Assembly: GCA_964036275.1 (NCBI GenBank)
Contig: OZ038433.1
Coordinates: 30,797,485-30,861,484 of the forward strand
Length of the DNA stretch: 64,000 bases
Direction of reading: 5' to 3'
DNA from: Litoditis marina
Lineage: Eukaryota; Nematoda; Chromadorea; Rhabditida; Rhabditidae
In this document: positions 61,101 to 64,000 of the stretch, one piece after another
How the letters are laid out: each line of letters starts with the position of its first letter
Position numbering within the stretch: the stretch's first letter is position 1
The notes under the pieces: generated by a model
Databases searched by the model: none
Told to the model about the DNA's origin: nothing
The model's input: only the letters and a program-made list of their open reading frames with translations
Translations under genes and position numbers: made by a program

Positions 61101-61351
61101 ACAAAGCCAATTCCATTGCAACATTACAGTACACACTGAGAGTAAATAAAATGCATCATCTATACTGTGTTGACAATATTATCATCATCACAAAGTGTCA
61201 AATTTTTATATCTGTAACGAGTAATTTCAGAAATCGCAACCCGTGCTACTGGTTGAAGGATCGTTTGTGTAGATACCACCTGATATGTTTCGCATCGTTC
61301 ACCATCAATCTCTCTATTTTTATCTATGTTATATCTCATTGGAAAAATTAG
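55145..61351 (+). CDS. Cys-loop ligand-gated ion channel subunit 2; two acceptors altered
   Basis: Thirteen exons parallel gene 1: 55145-55223, 55431-55544, 55970-56055, 56326(or 56338)-56370, 56767-56876, 58467-58512, 58623-58688, 59024-59149, 59405(or 59417)-59488, 59791-59919, 60484-60577, 60824-60920, 61231-61351 (398 aa if ancestral borders hold). Exons 4-13 match gene 1 exactly in length. Features: signal peptide (LSALTLTILVLV), TWTDFRLRWNPNDFDGIEYM, VWVPDI, Cys-loop C-x13-C with FPFDDQ, pore helix NVGLQGILAQAFILGVVSGM then PKTDECPLLG, TM3 and a short TM4 tail (SHWKN stop). Pore helices of the two genes differ at few positions (2' Ser/Asn, 20' Ala/Gly). Exons 4 and 9 lack AG at the homologous acceptor (CG at 56324-56325, GG at 59403-59404). 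In-frame AGs 12 bases inside could replace them and delete four residues each. Hence the gene may be functional, altered or decaying. In-frame ATGs at 55124 and 55130 are alternative starts. Confidence 0.82.
55795..55815 (-). repeat. Poly-C run (21 C)
   Basis: An uninterrupted run of 21 C (21 G on the minus strand) in channel 2 intron 2. A G-quadruplex-prone site. Confidence 0.92.
56948..57556. mobile_element. CTCGAAA-core compound element, full-length type
   Basis: Begins CTAGGGTTGTTAAAGCC, ends CGATTAGCAACCCTAA. Two CTCGAAA arrays flank a unique core (57180-57370) homologous to that of the 13264 element (CATAAAATGCTTGTG, GGTCTCGATAAAATCC). Lies in channel 2 intron 5. Confidence 0.78.
57699..57934. 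mobile_element. Small inverted-repeat element in channel 2 intron 5
   Basis: GTGGGCGGCTCGTAGGCGAG then TGGGTGACAATTAAG at the left; right end GTCACCCACTCCGTAGGCTC then GTAGGCCGCCCAC in inverse orientation. About 35-bp imperfect ends, no coding content. Confidence 0.7.
60931..60988 (+). repeat. (GA)n microsatellite
   Basis: GAGAGAGA runs just inside channel 2 intron 12. Confidence 0.85.
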
Positions 61352-62236
61352 TTGGATTGAATGTTAATGAAAGTTTCTCTCAATCAATGGATAGAACGCT
61401 CTTGTATTTTTCTGTACAACGTTTTTCTAAATCAACTTCATCTTCTCGAATAGCCGGGCAGAGCCTCAAAACGTAACGTGACTACACATACTGTTCTCAA
61501 ATTTGGAGACAAACATGAACTAACCAAATTTTTTACGCTCTTGTTGTGAAAAGCTCAAAAATTCATTAACCCAAGCTCAATGAACAATAGTTGTTGCCAT
61601 AGAGATTAATAGGTGAACTTAGACATGCGTAAGTAATCAGGGTCGAAATCCATCTAAAGAAATTCCTTCCGCCGTTATCAGTAAATCCTATATAACCTAG
61701 TCGACTGTAAACTATGTACCATTATTACTTTCTATTTGTGTTTATTGATTTACTGTTGGTCCACAATATTTCCATGTGCAATATCTATTCCAATTGTCAG
61801 AGGTGTGCCGGAAGTATTATAAGTGGAAAGGTGTGTCGGTAAGTGAGTTTGCAAATCACAAAAGTAGTCTCTTACCGTACTCTATGGAAGTTCGCTGTAC
61901 AATAACAAGCAATAGATTCTCATAAAAACTCATGAGACGCCTCTCATGAGGTGAACTCGTGTTTTCATGCAAATAAATTAACATCAGTTACTGTGTACTA
62001 CCAAAATAATTGAACAATGTCCAAATCACATAGTAGAGTCGCAGTAACTACTCTTGCGAATGACAATGTCTGGATGGTGGTTCCATTCGCATACACAGCA
62101 CAATTTCCGAGCTACCATTGAAATATGGCGGAACCAAACTACAGACACAGCGGTACCAATCGCCCTCCTCCAAGTACACCCTATATACCACGTGGAGAAT
62201 ACGTAACTATGAAAAACACAGCAAGAATTGTTTTAG
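61352..62236. other. Intergenic / 5' part of the lipase gene
   Basis: Holds the channel 2 3' end and presumably the lipase promoter and signal-peptide exon. I could not fix that exon. The ATG at 62125 reads openly up to the next exon acceptor (MAEPNYRHSGTNRPPPSTPY) but looks unlike a signal peptide. Confidence 0.35.
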
Positions 62237-63901
62237 GTGGTGTCTGACCTCTAATTCGTGCGTCTCCTCGCGGTATTCGTGTCATCCCAGTAAATCTACG
62301 AGTACCACCATCAACTGTCCCTATCCTGAAACGCTGTCTATTCCCTACTACAATGACAGTTTGGCCAGAAATGAGGTCATATTCTATGTGTTGGCTGCCA
62401 ATCGACTGAACAACAGCGAAAGCCCCAAAGCGGTTGAGTAGTTTTACTTTCATAATATAGGTATAAACAATGAAATATCATCAAAAAAGTGTATTATTCA
62501 TCATTGGTTTGTTTATTGAAGCTCACCGCCCTCCCTTTACTTCTTGCTGAACAAAACGCGATATCATAATGTATGTCGAAAAACGTGATGAATTTGAACA
62601 AAGAATCTTTTTTTTTTCTTATTGTTTTTGAGATGTATGGCCAACCAACTGAACTAGTTCTTATTTCGACCACTTTACATTTGCAAACTGTTTGAGTTGC
62701 TCAAATTCACGAGTGTAGCGATACAACTTGAATAGTTTCACGTTTAAAAAAATCGAAAATGGTCGGCGTGCACCCCGGGGTAGAGGACCATTGGAAACTA
62801 TTTAGTAGAGGACCATTGAAAACGGTCTAGTACTTTATTGTCGAGAAGAACATTCCAAACTTTCAAATTTTAAAGTTGCAATAGTTGCTATTCAGGTTCA
62901 ATCTTGTCTCGATAAGGCAAACGCCGGCATTCGAATATTTCGTCAGGTTTTCGCTATGACCAACAATAAACGAGTGAGTTGCGATTAAAATTATAGCTAA
63001 ATGAAATGCGATATAATAATGTATGTCTGAATTTGTGTTGTCTGTGCACAAAGAAACTTATTTTCTTTTATTGTTTTTGAGATGTATGGCTAACCAACTC
63101 AACTAGTTTCGACAGCCATTGTATTCGTATTATGCAAACTTGCTTGGAGTTAACCCCATGTGATTTAAACTTTGGAAAACAGTATTTTTTTTTCAAATTC
63201 TGAAGTACAACCCGTAATTTCCGGTAATATTCCGGTAACAGGTTAAGCTTGTTCTTTCAGCACAGCGTCACAGCTTTTATAGCTGTTGACGACTCACGCA
63301 CCCGAGTTATAGTGGCATTTCGTTCAACGGTGGGACCGTATCAAGTAGGTGATTGTTTACATTTGTCTAACCTATGCCTATTGGTCACGATTCGACTCCG
63401 GCCTGCACAAAGTTTCCAGCCAATCCATCCACCCGACAACTCGGTTTCAACGAAACATTTGTGCCAATTTTCTGCAATTGGCCAGCTTTGTAAGGGAGAG
63501 AGCATGCAGGTCAAGAGGGCCGCAGACAGACTAAGAGAGTCTGTGTTCATCTGACCTGCACACTCTCTCGTCGAGGCCGTCACGAAAGTGAATGGTCATT
63601 TGGACTGGGAAAGGTCTGAGAAACTGACTTTCTTTTTAATCTGTGTATTGAAGTTAGTCACAAAAGGCTTTCATTTTCACTCGAACGGAAGACTGTGAGA
63701 GGCTATGTAGGAATGACACCAACTAACTCATTCCAGTTCTTCACTCAAGGTTTCCACTTTATTCTGGGCATGTATGAACCGATGAATTTGGGTGGTAAAA
63801 TAGTGAAGTACTACCGGGACGCATATGAGGACCTCATGGTAGCCGGCATGGGAGACGCGTTGCACCAAGTTCTCTCCATTTACCCCAGTTATGAAGTGAT
63901 G
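62237..63901 (+). CDS. Class 3 lipase, N-terminal part (runs off the right edge)
   Basis: Four exons join in phase: 62237-62432, 62896-62946, 63261-63344, 63737-63901. The first is cysteine-rich (WCLTSNSC...YSCHP...NCPYP) and leads to YYNDSLARNEVIF and LAAN, matching the start of nematode fungal-lipase-type (Lipase_3) domains (Y-N-x-LAR, LAAAA). Then CLDKANAGIRIFRQ, SVTAFIAVDDSRTRVIVAFR followed by STVGPYQ (the usual RGT strand, here RST), and GFHFILGMYEPMNLGGKIVK to LSIYPSYEVM. In this family the next segment is the GHSLGG nucleophile elbow, expected just outside the window. Known relatives are secreted triacylglycerol hydrolases with a Ser-Asp-His triad. The 5' exon with a signal peptide is not identified. 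The segment between CLDK and SVTA is shorter than I recall for the family. Intron 3 holds a MITE-3. Confidence 0.75.
62553..63115 (+). repeat. Pair of ~113-bp direct repeats flanking lipase exon 2
   Basis: 62553-62665 and 63003-63115 share ATAATGTATGTC, TTATTGTTTTTGAGATGTAT and GGC(C/T)AACCAACT(G/C)AACTAG. The small lipase exon at 62896 lies between them. Confidence 0.7.
63461..63608 (+). repeat. MITE-3 copy, long imperfect hairpin
   Basis: CAATTGGCCAGC opens it; AGAGAGCATGCAGGTCA pairs with TGACCTGCACACTCTCT and ACAGACT with AGTCTGT at the centre. Same order of motifs as 38131-38270. Lies in lipase intron 3. Confidence 0.7.
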
Positions 63902-63967
63902 GTGAGCTTCACGAACAGTATATAGGCGGTGTGTATAATTTACCACAGCAGAATTTTTCAACAACAC

Positions 63968-64000
63968 ACTTTATCGGCTCAGACGGGATTCGAATCTACG
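63968..64000 (-). other. tRNA-like end fragment, cut by window edge
   Basis: The reverse complement starts CGTAGATTCGAATCCCGTCTGAGC, containing a B-box-like GATTCGAATCC. It may be a tRNA or SINE continuing beyond the window. Confidence 0.3.

Overview
This window reads as nuclear DNA of a free-living rhabditid nematode close to Caenorhabditis. The sequence is AT-rich. Genes are split into many short exons by GT..AG introns with TTTCAG-type acceptors. Several first exons follow an acceptor-like site within 0-12 bases of the ATG, as expected for spliced-leader trans-splicing. The gene content is typical of nematodes: nematode chemoreceptors, a KIN-16-type receptor tyrosine kinase, divergent Cys-loop channel subunits, TIL-domain inhibitors and a class 3 lipase. 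All gene models were built by hand from exon homology and reading-phase continuity. I have no transcript or database support.

Layout, left to right. (1) <1-2693, minus: the 3' part of a divergent seven-transmembrane receptor, running off the left edge. (2) 4741-12520, plus: a complete 21-exon receptor tyrosine kinase of about 686 residues with all main kinase motifs. (3) 13828-16156, plus: a small four-helix EXPERA/emopamil-binding-like protein. (4) 18730-22213, plus: an SRH/SRI-like chemoreceptor. (5) 23060-29105: an inverted duplication carrying two divergently transcribed two-domain TIL-type secreted proteins (minus 23250-25333, plus 26409-28941). (6) 30326-33306 and 39372-41738, both minus: two paralogous Str-superfamily chemoreceptors with identical intron positions. 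(7) 44474-54045 and 55145-61351, both plus: a tandem pair of 13-exon Cys-loop ligand-gated channel subunits; the second has lost the AG at two ancestral acceptors. (8) 62237->63901, plus: the N-terminal part of a class 3 lipase running off the right edge.

The space between and inside genes is full of repeats. I see a tRNA-derived SINE family (five copies), three families of small inverted-repeat elements (MITE-1, -2, -3), two single elements with long terminal inverted repeats, a perfect 152-bp-arm palindrome, a roughly 135-bp tandem array rich in GGCGCC, minisatellites, microsatellites and long G/C runs. There are also compound elements in which a microsatellite core (CTCGAAA or CAATTC) sits between AGGGTTGTTAA and TTAACAACCCT. 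The first channel gene holds most of these within its introns. The genes are sensory, signalling and secreted functions with no obvious shared pathway. The main novelty lies in the repeat structures and in the two duplicated gene pairs.
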